DNA of 64,000 nt from Capsulimonadaceae bacterium. GTDB lineage: Bacteria; Armatimonadota; Armatimonadia; Armatimonadales; Capsulimonadaceae. Where the stretch lies: NCBI GenBank assembly GCA_031292625.1, contig JARLGU010000021.1, forward strand, positions 1 to 64,000, written 5' to 3'. A program made the translations under genes and the position numbers. Within the stretch, counting starts at the first letter, position 1, and each line of letters starts with the position of its first letter. A model generated the notes under the pieces. The model searched no databases. It was not told the DNA's origin and worked only from the letters and a program-made list of their open reading frames with translations. Positions 26,229-35,500 of this stretch are shown in pieces.

Positions 26229-28301
26229 TTGACAACAGTGATCCCTCCTCAATCTGAAACGCCGCCTATCACGCCTTTGTTAGTCAAGGAAGTGATCTCT
26301 CGCAATGCCGCAATATGGCACAACCGGATCAAAGCCGGCGAGCCGCGTCTCGGCTTTGAATCGGTGACGCACCTAAGGAAATGGTCGTCATCGATACGCA
26401 CCGCGTCCGATCGGGAGACGGTGCGACGCCGTGAAGCGCTGCGTCGCCGCGTGATATGGCTTCTTGAGACTCGCTGGCTAACACACTACCTTGACGCCGA
26501 CGAGGAAATGCGCGCGACATTACAGCCTCGTCTTGGTTTCCCCGTGCCTGAGTACCTACCGTGGCAAGAACTCTTATCGTACGGCATCCTTCCGGCAAAC
26601 GCCCGCGAGGAGCTTTGGCAGAGAGACGTTGGCGACGCGATCGTTGCCTTCGCAATGGCGGCCCTCCTCTACGATGACATCGCAGACATTTGCCGGCAGC
26701 GCATGAAGGAATTCGTCCTAGCAACCCTCGACTTCCGCACCTGGGGCGATCAAGGCGCGTTTACGAACATGGACCTAAGCGTCGATCATATCGCGCGCGG
26801 AATCGCCATTGCACTTGATTGGCGCCCTGACGATTGGACAGCGGGCGAATACAAGCGCATCGTCGAAGGCCTGCGCGGCAAACTCTCTACGCTTTTGAAG
26901 GGCGCTTATGGGCATGCGTTTTGGGCGAGAGGCTACACCGACAACCATTGCCATAATGCGATTGCGACACTTGGAATTTGCGGGACCAAGTTCCTGGGTG
27001 TGCTCCCGGAAGCCGAAGAGTGGCTAGGCGCCGCGCTCGCAGGATTTGAGTTTGTCGCGCGTGATTGCAATCCCGATGGCAGCTCGGCGGAAGGCATCCC
27101 GTATTGGAGCTACGGCATGTCGTTCATGTGCCAGTACATCGAGTTGACGCGCCGGATCAGCGGAGCGGATTGGCTTTACGGCGCACCGTATTTTCAGAAC
27201 GCTTCAACGTTTCGGCTTCACGCGTCCCTGTCTAATCTCAGCGGGACCGCGCCGTTCGGCGATGCGCCGAAGCAAGACTACTATGGCCCGTCGCATATCC
27301 TATATGCCTTCGCCAGGCAAAATCGCGACACGACCGCACAGTGGCTTGGGGATACCATTCCGTTCGCAGACCACGGCGGTCCCGATGTCGCAGCGTGGTC
27401 CCTGCTTTGGCGCGATCCCGCGCTTCCGCCCGCACAACCCAGCGACATTCCCCGCGACAAACACCTCCCGTGCTGGGACGTCGCCTTTACCCGCAGCGGA
27501 TGGGGCGACGCCGATTATGCCGTCGCGATCAAGTCGGGCTATACGAACCGCAACCACAGCCACCTTGACGCCGGCACGATTCTTTTCGGCTGGGGCGACG
27601 AATGGCTGATCGAAGCGCCCGGATACGGCAAGGTCGGCGACGGCTTTTGGGACGCACGCGGACAGCGCTGGACCTTCTACTCCAATTCGACCGAATCGCA
27701 CAGCACTTTACTCATCGACGGCAAGAATCAACGTTTCGGAAAACTTGATCGTGCGACAATCGACGGCTTCGAGACCACTCCCGATACCTGTTGGGTTTCC
27801 GTGGATCTTTCCGAGGCATACGACGAAGTTGTAAAAGTTCGGCGGCAAGTGCTCCACCGCCGCAACCGGTACGTCCTCGTGCTGGACGAGGTGGAACTCC
27901 AGGACACCGGCCGGCAATCCGCCATCGAGTGGCTCCTGCAGCCAGGACGCACGACGGCTGTCGATAACGGCAGCGCGGGCGTGACCATTGCGGGGAAATG
28001 CGGCTCCATAACGGTTTGCTCGCTGGCCGCCCCCGCCGCATTTCAGCGCCGCGAGCCCAAAGCGCCGCACGTTGACATCCCGCCGGACGCAATCCAGACG
28101 CTCGCACTCCATGCACAGGGAACATCGGCGGGGTTTGCCGTCCTCATCGTACCGGCCCCAGCCGGGGCCCTGGCTCCCGTGGATGTACAAGGCTCGATCC
28201 TGAACTGGGCGCCAGGAGATCGCCAGGTTTGCGTGAGCGGCGACGGTTTCGAAGATGTCCTGACTTCGGCAGCCGCCGGGTTCTCGCAATTCGAGGCGTA
28301 A
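26229..28301 (+). CDS. Heparinase II/III-family protein
   Basis: A 690-residue protein. The first 380 residues form the (alpha/alpha) toroid of polysaccharide lyases (for example NHCHNAIATLGICG and GIPYWSYGMSFMCQYIELTRR). The C-terminal beta-sandwich contains the heparinase II/III signature with N-H-S-H-L-D-A-G at residues 442-449, including the metal/catalytic His. It has no obvious signal peptide, so it may degrade imported uronic-acid oligosaccharides. The TTG start follows a weak AGGA; a GTG three codons on is an alternative. It is divergent from a GntR/LacI regulator that probably controls it. Confidence 0.85.
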   Translation: MTTVIPPQSETPPITPLLVKEVISRNAAIWHNRIKAGEPRLGFESVTHLRKWSSSIRTASDRETVRRREALRRRVIWLLETRWLTHYLDADEEMRATLQPRLGFPVPEYLPWQELLSYGILPANAREELWQRDVGDAIVAFAMAALLYDDIADICRQRMKEFVLATLDFRTWGDQGAFTNMDLSVDHIARGIAIALDWRPDDWTAGEYKRIVEGLRGKLSTLLKGAYGHAFWARGYTDNHCHNAIATLGICGTKFLGVLPEAEEWLGAALAGFEFVARDCNPDGSSAEGIPYWSYGMSFMCQYIELTRRISGADWLYGAPYFQNASTFRLHASLSNLSGTAPFGDAPKQDYYGPSHILYAFARQNRDTTAQWLGDTIPFADHGGPDVAAWSLLWRDPALPPAQPSDIPRDKHLPCWDVAFTRSGWGDADYAVAIKSGYTNRNHSHLDAGTILFGWGDEWLIEAPGYGKVGDGFWDARGQRWTFYSNSTESHSTLLIDGKNQRFGKLDRATIDGFETTPDTCWVSVDLSEAYDEVVKVRRQVLHRRNRYVLVLDEVELQDTGRQSAIEWLLQPGRTTAVDNGSAGVTIAGKCGSITVCSLAAPAAFQRREPKAPHVDIPPDAIQTLALHAQGTSAGFAVLIVPAPAGALAPVDVQGSILNWAPGDRQVCVSGDGFEDVLTSAAAGFSQFEA

Positions 28302-28328
28302 TACCCTTAGCTGGACTTTCGCTTTGTA

Positions 28329-28560
28329 AGAGCGTGTGCAAAAAACCGAAAGGTTTTGCAGGACGGCTCCCCGGCCGCCGTGGCCGTTTTTGAAAAAGGG
28401 CCGTCACAGCGCTTTCACTGCTTCACGATGTGCGCTGGAATGGGACGATGGCGGCAAAAGGCCGTACGCGTGTTGACGAGGCATCGCAAATCACCGCCGT
28501 GAACGAGGCGCGAGCGAAAAAAGGCCCCGGCGGCCCGAGCCGTCCTGAACCTTTTTCGCA
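28329..28560 (-). mobile_element. MITE-like repeat, copy B
   Basis: This 232-bp segment is the inverted second copy of the repeat at 341-559. Its ends form longer inverted repeats than copy A: GCAGGACGGCTCCCCGGCCGCC (28359 onward) against GGCGGCCCGAGCCGTCCTG (to about 28548), extended outward by AAAGGTTTT/AACCTTTTT. The interior contains several smaller palindromes. No frame is conserved with copy A. It lies 27 bases after the heparinase-like gene, again at the 3' end of a transcription unit. Confidence 0.7.
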
Positions 28561-28615
28561 ATACGCCAATTTATTGCGCACACTATAAGAGAAGACGAGG
28601 ATTAAGATGCCCTCC

Positions 28616-28640
28616 ATGGCCGGGCTGGCCATTTTTCTTT
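28616..28640 (+). terminator. Short hairpin with T-tract
   Basis: ATGGCC (28616-28621) and GGCCAT (28627-28632) with a 5-nt loop, followed by TTTTCTTT, resemble an intrinsic terminator on the plus strand. It could end transcription from the heparinase-like gene through the repeat. Confidence 0.5.
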
Positions 28641-29089
28641 GACTGCTTAACACGCGGCTTGCTGGCAAGCCGCACACGAAGCGCTTGAAAAGTCTCGATC
28701 CGTTGCTGCCTAACGACAGATGGCGTTCCAACCAGTATGCATGGGTAATACAACGGCGCCACGATACCTGCCAACATTCAGCACGGTCTCAAACTATGCG
28801 TCTTACCGAGCGTTTTTAGCAAAAATTGCAGGTGAGACGTGTGAGTCTTTCGTAAAAGAAGGAGACTCAGGCGCAGTCGCGAACATCTTATACAACGAAC
28901 CATCGGCACAGTCGGCGATTTCGCGCAAGTGTCCTGATGCATCGAACGAGAATTAAGCGCCAGGCCGCCTTGACGACATCTCTTCCGCCGCGTTCACCGC
29001 TGAATGCCCTGCGGACCGAAGTCTCTCGATCGATCGCTGCCGCAACATCGCCAACTGCGACTCGGCTTCTTAAAGTGAGGTAATCCGAC
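28641..29089. other. Intergenic stretch without recognisable gene
   Basis: About 450 bases. A plus-strand frame at 28720-28956 (78 codons) has no ribosome site and no recognisable character. Nothing else could be supported. Confidence 0.45.
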
Positions 29090-29932
29090 ATGCAGTACAT
29101 GCTCTTCAGCAAACACATTGCAGGCTATTCTCCCACCGAAACCGCGCGAAGGTTGCGCGCGATTGGTCTTGATGCGATCGACCTGACCGTACGGCCCGGT
29201 GGTCACGTTGAGCCGGAGAGGGTCGAGGACGACCTTCCCGCGTACGTCTCCGAACTCGCTCGCGAAGGCGTGCGCGTCGGGATGATTACCACCAATATTG
29301 TCTCCGCCACGGACCGCGTCGGCGAAAAGGTACTGCGATGCGCCGCCTCATGCGGCATCCACTACTACAAGCTGGGCTACTTCAACTATCAGGGATTTGG
29401 CACGCTTCGCGAGCAGAGAATCGAGATCCGCGCAAAGATGCGGGAGCTCGCGCAACTTAATCAGGGAGTCGGCATCCGTGGAGGCTACCACAATCACTCA
29501 GACGCATTCATCGGGGCTTCTCTCTCGGATATTGACTTTATCCTCGACGGCACGCATCCGAAGTGGCTCGGCCTCTATTTCGATCCCGCCCATGCCGTCA
29601 TCGAAGGCGGCAGTGCAGGATGGCTGATGGGCCTGGATCTGCATAAGGATCGTCTCTCGATGGTAGCCGTAAAAGACTTTTACTGGTCGGAAGGCGAGGG
29701 CTATGCAGGCGGGCGGCGTTTCCATGTCCGCTTCGCACCGCTCGCCGAAGGCAACGTCCCGTGGCTCGAAGTCCTGGGCCATCTCAAGGAGATCGGATTT
29801 AACGGCCCGGTGTCGTTTCACTCAGAGTACCAGGGCAGCCATAGCTTCCGCGACCTCACCACCGATCAGGTCTTCGATCAGACTGCCCGCGACTTAGAGC
29901 TGTTCCGGTCGTGGACGCATGAGATCGGCTAG
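29090..29932 (+). CDS. Sugar phosphate isomerase/epimerase-like TIM barrel
   Basis: A 280-residue protein of the xylose-isomerase-like TIM-barrel superfamily (AP endonuclease family 2 fold). The metal-ligand segments are recognisable: GGYHNHSDAF (His), LYFDPAHAVIEGG (Asp and His), VAVKDFYW and a final VSFHSEY. Such enzymes epimerise or isomerise sugars, keto-polyols or inosose. It is a single gene with GTGAGG nine bases before the ATG, in a neighbourhood of carbohydrate genes. The substrate cannot be read from sequence. Confidence 0.85.
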   Translation: MQYMLFSKHIAGYSPTETARRLRAIGLDAIDLTVRPGGHVEPERVEDDLPAYVSELAREGVRVGMITTNIVSATDRVGEKVLRCAASCGIHYYKLGYFNYQGFGTLREQRIEIRAKMRELAQLNQGVGIRGGYHNHSDAFIGASLSDIDFILDGTHPKWLGLYFDPAHAVIEGGSAGWLMGLDLHKDRLSMVAVKDFYWSEGEGYAGGRRFHVRFAPLAEGNVPWLEVLGHLKEIGFNGPVSFHSEYQGSHSFRDLTTDQVFDQTARDLELFRSWTHEIG

Positions 29933-29963
29933 GCGAAGACGCCGGTCGCTCCCATTGACCGAC

Positions 29964-30584
29964 TTATTCCGGCGCTGCCGCCGCCCGACCCGTGGACTGC
30001 GGCAGCACGATCCCGATAATCTCCCGACACTCACCGAGGGCTGCTTGCCGCACTTTTGACCGGCTCCAACGATATGCGCCGCCGTAAATGCTCCACGATA
30101 GCACGGTCGCGATAGCTTCCTTTTTGCGCCCAGGAAATAGGCTCAGAACTGCGGGGTTCCCGGTCAACCACGCGTCCGTCAATTCGTACAGCTCGCCCTG
30201 CACGGTCGCTCCCACGGTATCCTGCAGTTCAGCGCCGGTTCTCGGACACCTGTCGTAAATGCTCGCAAGAAACTCGAATGTCACCACTGCGATGCCCACG
30301 ACATTCTCGTAGTTGAACACAGGAAGCTCGGGAAACTTCACATGGATCGCCGCCTGCAAGTCCGACCGCAAAAGGCTTGCGGCGAGATCGTCCTTGTCGA
30401 CGTAATGCGCATAGAACGTCGCCCTGTTGACGGTCGCGCGTTCCGCGATGTCTTGAACGGATATCGTCGAGAAGCGCTTCTCAAGGATCAAGGAGCGAAA
30501 CGCATCGAAAAGAAGCTGCCGCGTACGTCGTACGCGCGGATCTAGCGCCTCGGCTTTCGGACACTTCATCGATTTGCCACTCAC
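29964..30584 (-). CDS. TetR-family transcriptional regulator
   Basis: A 206-residue regulator. Residues 18-65 are the TetR helix-turn-helix (RRTRQLLFDAFRSLILEKRFSTISVQDIAERATVNRATFYAHYVDKDDL in three stretches), followed by an all-helical ligand-binding domain. It is divergent from an azoreductase gene, the usual arrangement for a repressor of a flavin reductase induced by quinones or azo compounds. GTG at 30584 or ATG at 30569 may be the start. A perfect inverted repeat lies seven bases upstream. Confidence 0.87.
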   Translation of the reverse strand: MSGKSMKCPKAEALDPRVRRTRQLLFDAFRSLILEKRFSTISVQDIAERATVNRATFYAHYVDKDDLAASLLRSDLQAAIHVKFPELPVFNYENVVGIAVVTFEFLASIYDRCPRTGAELQDTVGATVQGELYELTDAWLTGNPAVLSLFPGRKKEAIATVLSWSIYGGAYRWSRSKVRQAALGECREIIGIVLPQSTGRAAAAPE

Positions 30585-30590
30585 TTTCCC

Positions 30591-30610
30591 AACAGATCAG
30601 GCAATCTGTT
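30591..30610. promoter_or_regulatory. Candidate TetR operator (inverted repeat)
   Basis: AACAGAT (30591-30597) and ATCTGTT (30604-30610) form a perfect 7-bp inverted repeat with a 6-bp spacer, immediately before the TetR gene. The half-site AACAGAT recurs at 30672-30678 near the azoreductase gene. Autoregulation is inferred. Confidence 0.6.
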
Positions 30611-30671
30611 AGATAAACCATGCGATCGACGATCTACCCTGGAACGAATTTGCTTTCTTTCGCCATTATAC

Positions 30672-30701
30672 AACAGATGTCGCTTAACTAACACATGTCG
30701 C
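30672..30701. promoter_or_regulatory. Direct repeats upstream of azoR
   Basis: ACAGATGTCGC (30673-30683) and ACACATGTCGC (30691-30701) repeat with one mismatch at an 18-base period, 31 bases before the azoreductase start. The first copy contains the AACAGAT half-site of the candidate TetR operator. Confidence 0.45.
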
Positions 30702-30731
30702 ATTTCATGCAAAAGGAGATTAGTACCAACC

Positions 30732-31343
30732 ATGACCAACGTTCTGCTTGTCACGTCTAGCCCACGAGGCGGCGCCTCATATTCCGCTCAGGTCGCGCAA
30801 GAATTCGCGAAGGAGATTGAGGGCGCAAAAATCACCGTTCGCGACCTGTCAGCCCATCCGTTGCCGCACATCGCAGCCGATTTCGTGCAGGCAGCTTACA
30901 CTCCGGATGCGGATAGATCGCCTGCTCAGCGTCAGGCGCTCGCACTCTCTGACAAGCTGATCGCCGAGTTGCAGGCGGCGGACGTCGTCGTAGTCGCGGC
31001 CGGCATGATCAATTTCGGCGTTCCGTCGACATTGAAAGCGTGGATAGACCATGTGGCTCGCGCAGGCGTAACCTTTCGCTACGGTCCGTCTGGCCCCGAA
31101 GGTCTTCTCACCGGCAAGAAGACCTTCCTGCTGCTGGCAACCGGAGGCGTCTACTCAAGCGGAGCTTATGCGCCATACGACCATCTGACGCCCTACCTTA
31201 ATGGCGTCCTGGGCTTCCTGGGTCTAACGGATGTCGAGACGGTTCTTATCGAGGGAGTCGGCGCCGGACCGGAGGCAACAGAGAAAGCCCTGGTAGGCGC
31301 CCGATCAAAGGCGGCGTCCCTTGCAACGGCCTTCGCCGCTTAG
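30732..31343 (+). CDS. azoR: FMN-dependent NADH-azoreductase
   Basis: A 203-residue flavodoxin-fold quinone/azo reductase. The FMN phosphate loop is in TSSPRGGASYSA, and the AzoR signature is clear: GMINFGVPSTLKAWIDHVARAGVTFRY followed by GPEGLLTGKK. It reduces quinones and azo bonds with NADH in the cytoplasm, probably as a detoxification enzyme. It is divergent from a TetR repressor. GGAG at 30715-30718 lies 13 bases from the ATG, slightly long. A hairpin terminator follows. Confidence 0.92.
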   Translation: MTNVLLVTSSPRGGASYSAQVAQEFAKEIEGAKITVRDLSAHPLPHIAADFVQAAYTPDADRSPAQRQALALSDKLIAELQAADVVVVAAGMINFGVPSTLKAWIDHVARAGVTFRYGPSGPEGLLTGKKTFLLLATGGVYSSGAYAPYDHLTPYLNGVLGFLGLTDVETVLIEGVGAGPEATEKALVGARSKAASLATAFAA

Positions 31344-31352
31344 CGTCCGCCG

Positions 31353-31387
31353 AAAGCGCAGCGTCCATAAATGGGATGCTGCGCTTT
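31353..31387. terminator. Hairpin between convergent genes
   Basis: AAAGCGCAGC (31353-31362) pairs with GCTGCGCTTT (31378-31387); one mismatch and three further pairs extend the stem around a short AT-rich loop. It lies 10 bases after azoR and 29 bases from the end of the convergent prepilin gene. T-tracts are weak on both sides. Confidence 0.65.
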
Positions 31388-31415
31388 GCCGGGTTGAGCA
31401 CTTCGCGAACAGTCC

Positions 31416-32144
31416 TCAACCGCCCGGGCAGGACGTGGACGCGGTATCGCCAAACTGAAGCGTCGCAAGAGTCGCGTTCGGATTGGACACCCACTTTACG
31501 TGTGCGTCGAGAAAGGCCATGACCGAACCGCCGCTGTGCCGCGTGGAGACCCAGTTCGTTCCCTCGTATATATACGCATCGTCCGTAGAGCCCCTGGAAT
31601 GGTCGCCAGTTTGCGAGGTAGAAGAGTAGTCCTCCTCGGCAAGCATGAGCGTCGTCGTCGGATACTGGAAAATCGTACTCGATTTGCCGGGCGCTAACCC
31701 ACCGGTCGATCCGAAGCCGCTCTTGTCGAGACAGCTGTTAATTGCGTACGTATCCCCAGTATTGGCGTTATACAGATCGTCCGGGCAAAGATAAACCGCG
31801 GCGCTTTTGACGTACGGATAAATCGCCCCCTTTGTCGGGTCGAAAGTCGTTGGCGCCGTAGTGCCGCCGTAAACGGCATAATACATCCATCCTCCCAAGG
31901 TGTTATCACCGTTCGCCGTAATCGGACACCCCGGCAGCATTTCGTCGTAATCGGTAGTGTACTGCTCGAACGCCAGGGCCAATTGGCGCAAGTTGCTGGA
32001 GCAGGTAGCTTGCCGGGCTTTTTCGCGCGCCGTCGCGAACACAGGAAACAGAATCGCGGCCAATATAGATATGATCGCGATCACGACAAGTAGTTCGATC
32101 AAGGTGAACGCATATCGGCCGGCGGAGTAATTTTGCCTGCGCAT
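31416..32144 (-). CDS. DUF1559-type prepilin-like protein with Ala at -1
   Basis: A 242-residue prepilin-like protein. The leader [12 protein letters not shown] precedes [20 protein letters not shown]; the residue before the cleavage site is Ala rather than Gly, a tolerated but less common variant. The stalk ends [23 protein letters not shown]. The C-terminal element reads [17 protein letters not shown], with Asp-Ala-His in place of the usual DGH. The chain ends in C-P-G-G. It is isolated, with no hydrolase partner, upstream and divergent of the giant glucan synthase. AAGG lies about 12 bases before the ATG. Confidence 0.87.
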   Translation of the reverse strand: MRRQNYSAGRYAFTLIELLVVIAIISILAAILFPVFATAREKARQATCSSNLRQLALAFEQYTTDYDEMLPGCPITANGDNTLGGWMYYAVYGGTTAPTTFDPTKGAIYPYVKSAAVYLCPDDLYNANTGDTYAINSCLDKSGFGSTGGLAPGKSSTIFQYPTTTLMLAEEDYSSTSQTGDHSRGSTDDAYIYEGTNWVSTRHSGGSVMAFLDAHVKWVSNPNATLATLQFGDTASTSCPGG

Positions 32145-32533
32145 GGTTGGTATCTACCTTTTTGCGGGAACAACAGGTTAACGCTGGAGTCCATGACCGT
32201 CGTCAAAAGCGCATCAGGGGCCGATCCTGACCGCGCTCAAATCATACGATGGTCCGATGAATAAGTCATGAAGCCGCATGAACCCATTAAGCCGCTAGCA
32301 CATTAGACTGAATTTGGCCGAAACATAACGTTCTCTCATAGTGTGATCGCAAGAGAAAAGCAATCCTTCAAACATGCGTATGGTTCGCCCGAGGCATGCC
32401 CGGAAGGGCCGTCTCAGCCTGAGAGGTTGCGCCGTACGGGTACTATGATTGCAGTGGTCGGCTATAACTCAGTCCCCTGCCCGAGATCGGTCGCGCAGCC
32501 GCGCTGACGGCGTCACGGAGGGTTTGACGAGAT
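32145..32533. other. Divergent intergenic region before the glucan synthase
   Basis: About 390 bases between two divergent genes. A weak plus-strand promoter candidate is TTGGCC (32314-32319) and CATAGT (32337-32342) with a 17-base spacer, which would leave a leader of about 185 bases. The leader contains a small TCTCA-GCC-TGAGA hairpin (32412-32424) and a GC-rich stretch, but no riboswitch class was recognised. Confidence 0.35.
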
Positions 32534-35500
32534 ATGCAACGCCGAAGCACTGTTTTGGGCATTTATCGCGACGCCGATGCGGCCCGCGACGCTCTTTCAC
32601 GGATTAGACGCCACGGTTTCGTTCGATCGACGACAATCACGAAGCAGCGTTTCGCCCGCTTTGCGCCCGGCAGAGAGCGAATATTCATTATTCTCGCCCT
32701 CGTTGCCGGCCTCGCCGCCGCCCTGCCCCTCGGATACCTTGCCGCGCTAGCAATGGGGATGTTAATCCACTCGGCCCCGATCATTCGAGGCGCCTGTGTC
32801 GTGTTTCCTCTCGTAGCCGCGGTTGGCGTAATGCTCGCCCTCATATTCGTCGTTGGCATCAGTAAAGCCGAAATGCAGCGTCACCGCCCATGGATTGTGG
32901 GTGATGAGACATTCCTGCTTGTTGAAATCGATCCGCCGCACGTGGAGCACGTTACCGACTTATTGTCGGAAACCCAGCGGGACCGCCCCGTCACGTTCGT
33001 TTTCCACCCTGCTTCGCCTTCAAGCGCGAACGACGATTGGGTCGCCCTGCGCAGCGCCACGCCGTCCCTTGAGCGGCTCTCCGGCCATGCGCGAACGATT
33101 GCCGAAACCCACGTTGCCGGCCGCAAGAACGGCGATGTCCGATCGTTGAGTTCTCGACTTGAAGAGAGCGAGCAAGTCTTTGAACTCGTCGTACGCCACC
33201 TGGCAACCAGCACGCGGAGCGAGATTAGCGTCGACCTGTCTTCGGAATGGCTTCTCGATAATGCGCACTTAATCCGGAGGCATCTCGAAGAATATCGCAG
33301 CAGCCTATCGAGCGGCTTTTACAGGCAGCTGCCCATTCTCGACGCTGGCGCCGACAGTGGCCTTCCCAGGGTCTACGCCATTGCTCGAGCGCTGATCGCC
33401 GACACCGACGCTCAATTTGATAAATCCAAAATCGTCGCCTTCTTATCCGCCTACCAAAGTGCGAGACCGCTGACGCTCGGCGAACTCTGGGCGATGCCCC
33501 TCATGTTGCGCCTGTCTCTTCTAGAACACCTCAAGCGATTGATCTTACGGTTGGACAAGCGTCAAACGGAGCGCCAGGAGGCCGACTTCTGGGCAAATCG
33601 CCTAATCATGGCGACGCGCAACCAACCTGAATCCTTGATGACGTACGTCGCTCAGCTAACTCAGGAGATCCCCACCCCCTCCGCGCACCTGGTCGAGCAG
33701 ATTCTTGGTCACTTGTACGATGAGGCGACGGTCGTCGCGGCGGTGCGCGGCTGGGTCGAAACAGCGCTCAACCGTTCGATCGCCGACATCATCGAAAACG
33801 AACAACGCGCGCAAGCGCTGCAGCAAGTATCCCTTGCCAATGCCATCGGAAGCCTCCGGGACTTATCGCGCACCGATTGGCGCACGGTCGTCGAGGAAAC
33901 GAGCGTCGTTGACCTGATATTGCGCACTGACCCCGCCGACCTTTACGAGCAAATGGACTTCGGCACGCGCGATAGATACCGGCACGTCATCGAACGAATT
34001 GCGCGAAGCAGCAAGTTTTCGGAAATCGACGTTGCCTGGACGGCGCTTGAGATCGCGAAAAAATGCGACACGCCGCTACAACAACACGTCGGATACCATC
34101 TCATAGACGACGGCTTGCCAAACTTGGAAAAGGCCCTCAATTACCATCCGCCAATCGGCCAATCCCTGCGCCGGCTCGTCTACGCACGTCCGGCTAGCGT
34201 CTATATTGGAGCCGTCGCCGCCTTCACGTGTCTCGTATCGGCAGGCCTATTTCGCCTTGTAGGGCTGCACGCCGACGATCCGTGGCCCCTGGCGCTCATG
34301 ACGCTCCCGGCCATCCTTGCGGCATCTGAGATCGCCGTCAATATCGTAAATTGGCTTGTAGCCGGTCTTCTACCGCCCAGGACGATTCCGAGGCTCGACT
34401 TTTCGCGAGAGATCCCGGACGATTGCAAAACGCTTGTCGTCGTGCCAATGATGCTGCTGACGCCCGAAAGTATCCGCCAGGAAGTGGAGCGGCTGAACGT
34501 TCACTGGCTTGCCAATCAGGAGAAGAATCTCGTTTTCGCGCTGCTTGCCGACTACTCGGACGCGCCAGAGAGGCAAATGCCGGAGGATCTCGAACGCCTC
34601 GAAGTGGCGCGCCGCGAGATCGAAGCGCTTGCGGAACAGCACGGCGAGTGCAGGTTCTTGCTCCTTCACCGCAACCGGGAATGGTGCGAGTCTGAAGGCT
34701 GCTGGATGGGCTGGGAACGAAAGCGCGGAAAGATCGAAGATCTAAACCGCCTTTTGATGAACGACCCTGCCCCTGGACGTTCCCCCGTCATCGTGCATGG
34801 CCTTCCGGAATGCCTTGAGGGAATCCGCTACGTCATCACGCTGGACGCTGACACACAGTTGCCCAAAGGGACCGCAAGACGCCTGGTAGGCGCAATGGCG
34901 CATCCCCTTAACAGCCCGCAGCTATCCGCTGACGGTAAACGGGTCGTGCGTGGATATACGATCATTCAACCGAGAGTTAGCACCAGTCTCCCCAGCGCTA
35001 CGGCAAGCCTCTTCTCCCGGCTCTTTACCGACCCGCGCGGAACCGACCCTTATACGCACGTCGTCGCCGACCTTTACCAGGATCTCGCAGGACAGGCTTC
35101 GTACTATGGCAAGGGCATCTACGATGTCGCCGCGTTTCATCGAGTGCTAACCGGTCGATTCCCAGAATCGCATCTTCTCAGTCACGATCTGCTCGAGAGC
35201 AACTTCGTTCGGGCCGGACTGGCAAGCGATATCGAACTTTTCGATCTATTTCCGGCCGACTATATTTCCTATTCCGCCCGCGAGCACCGCTGGATACGCG
35301 GCGACTGGCAAATCGCCGACTGGCTGCTTCCGAGAACGCCGGTTCATGGCGGCAGGGAACGAAACCCCTTAAACGCGCTATCACGCTGGAAGATATTCGA
35401 CAATCTTCGCCGGAGTCTCGTGCCGCTCGCCTATTTACTCGTGCTGCTCATTGGATGGACCTTGTGCGGGAAGTCAATCGCCTGGACCGCTATCGTCTTG

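Noticed and set aside
28423..28777. Minus-strand frames spanning the repeat and its flank
   Set aside because: The frame is interrupted in the other copy of the repeat and does not resemble any protein family.
28720..28956. 78-codon plus-strand frame before the isomerase gene
   Set aside because: No ribosome site and no recognisable protein features; weak evidence only.
32340..32533. Possible riboswitch in the leader of the glucan synthase
   Set aside because: Only one small hairpin is visible and no conserved core of a known riboswitch class (for example GEMM) could be matched.
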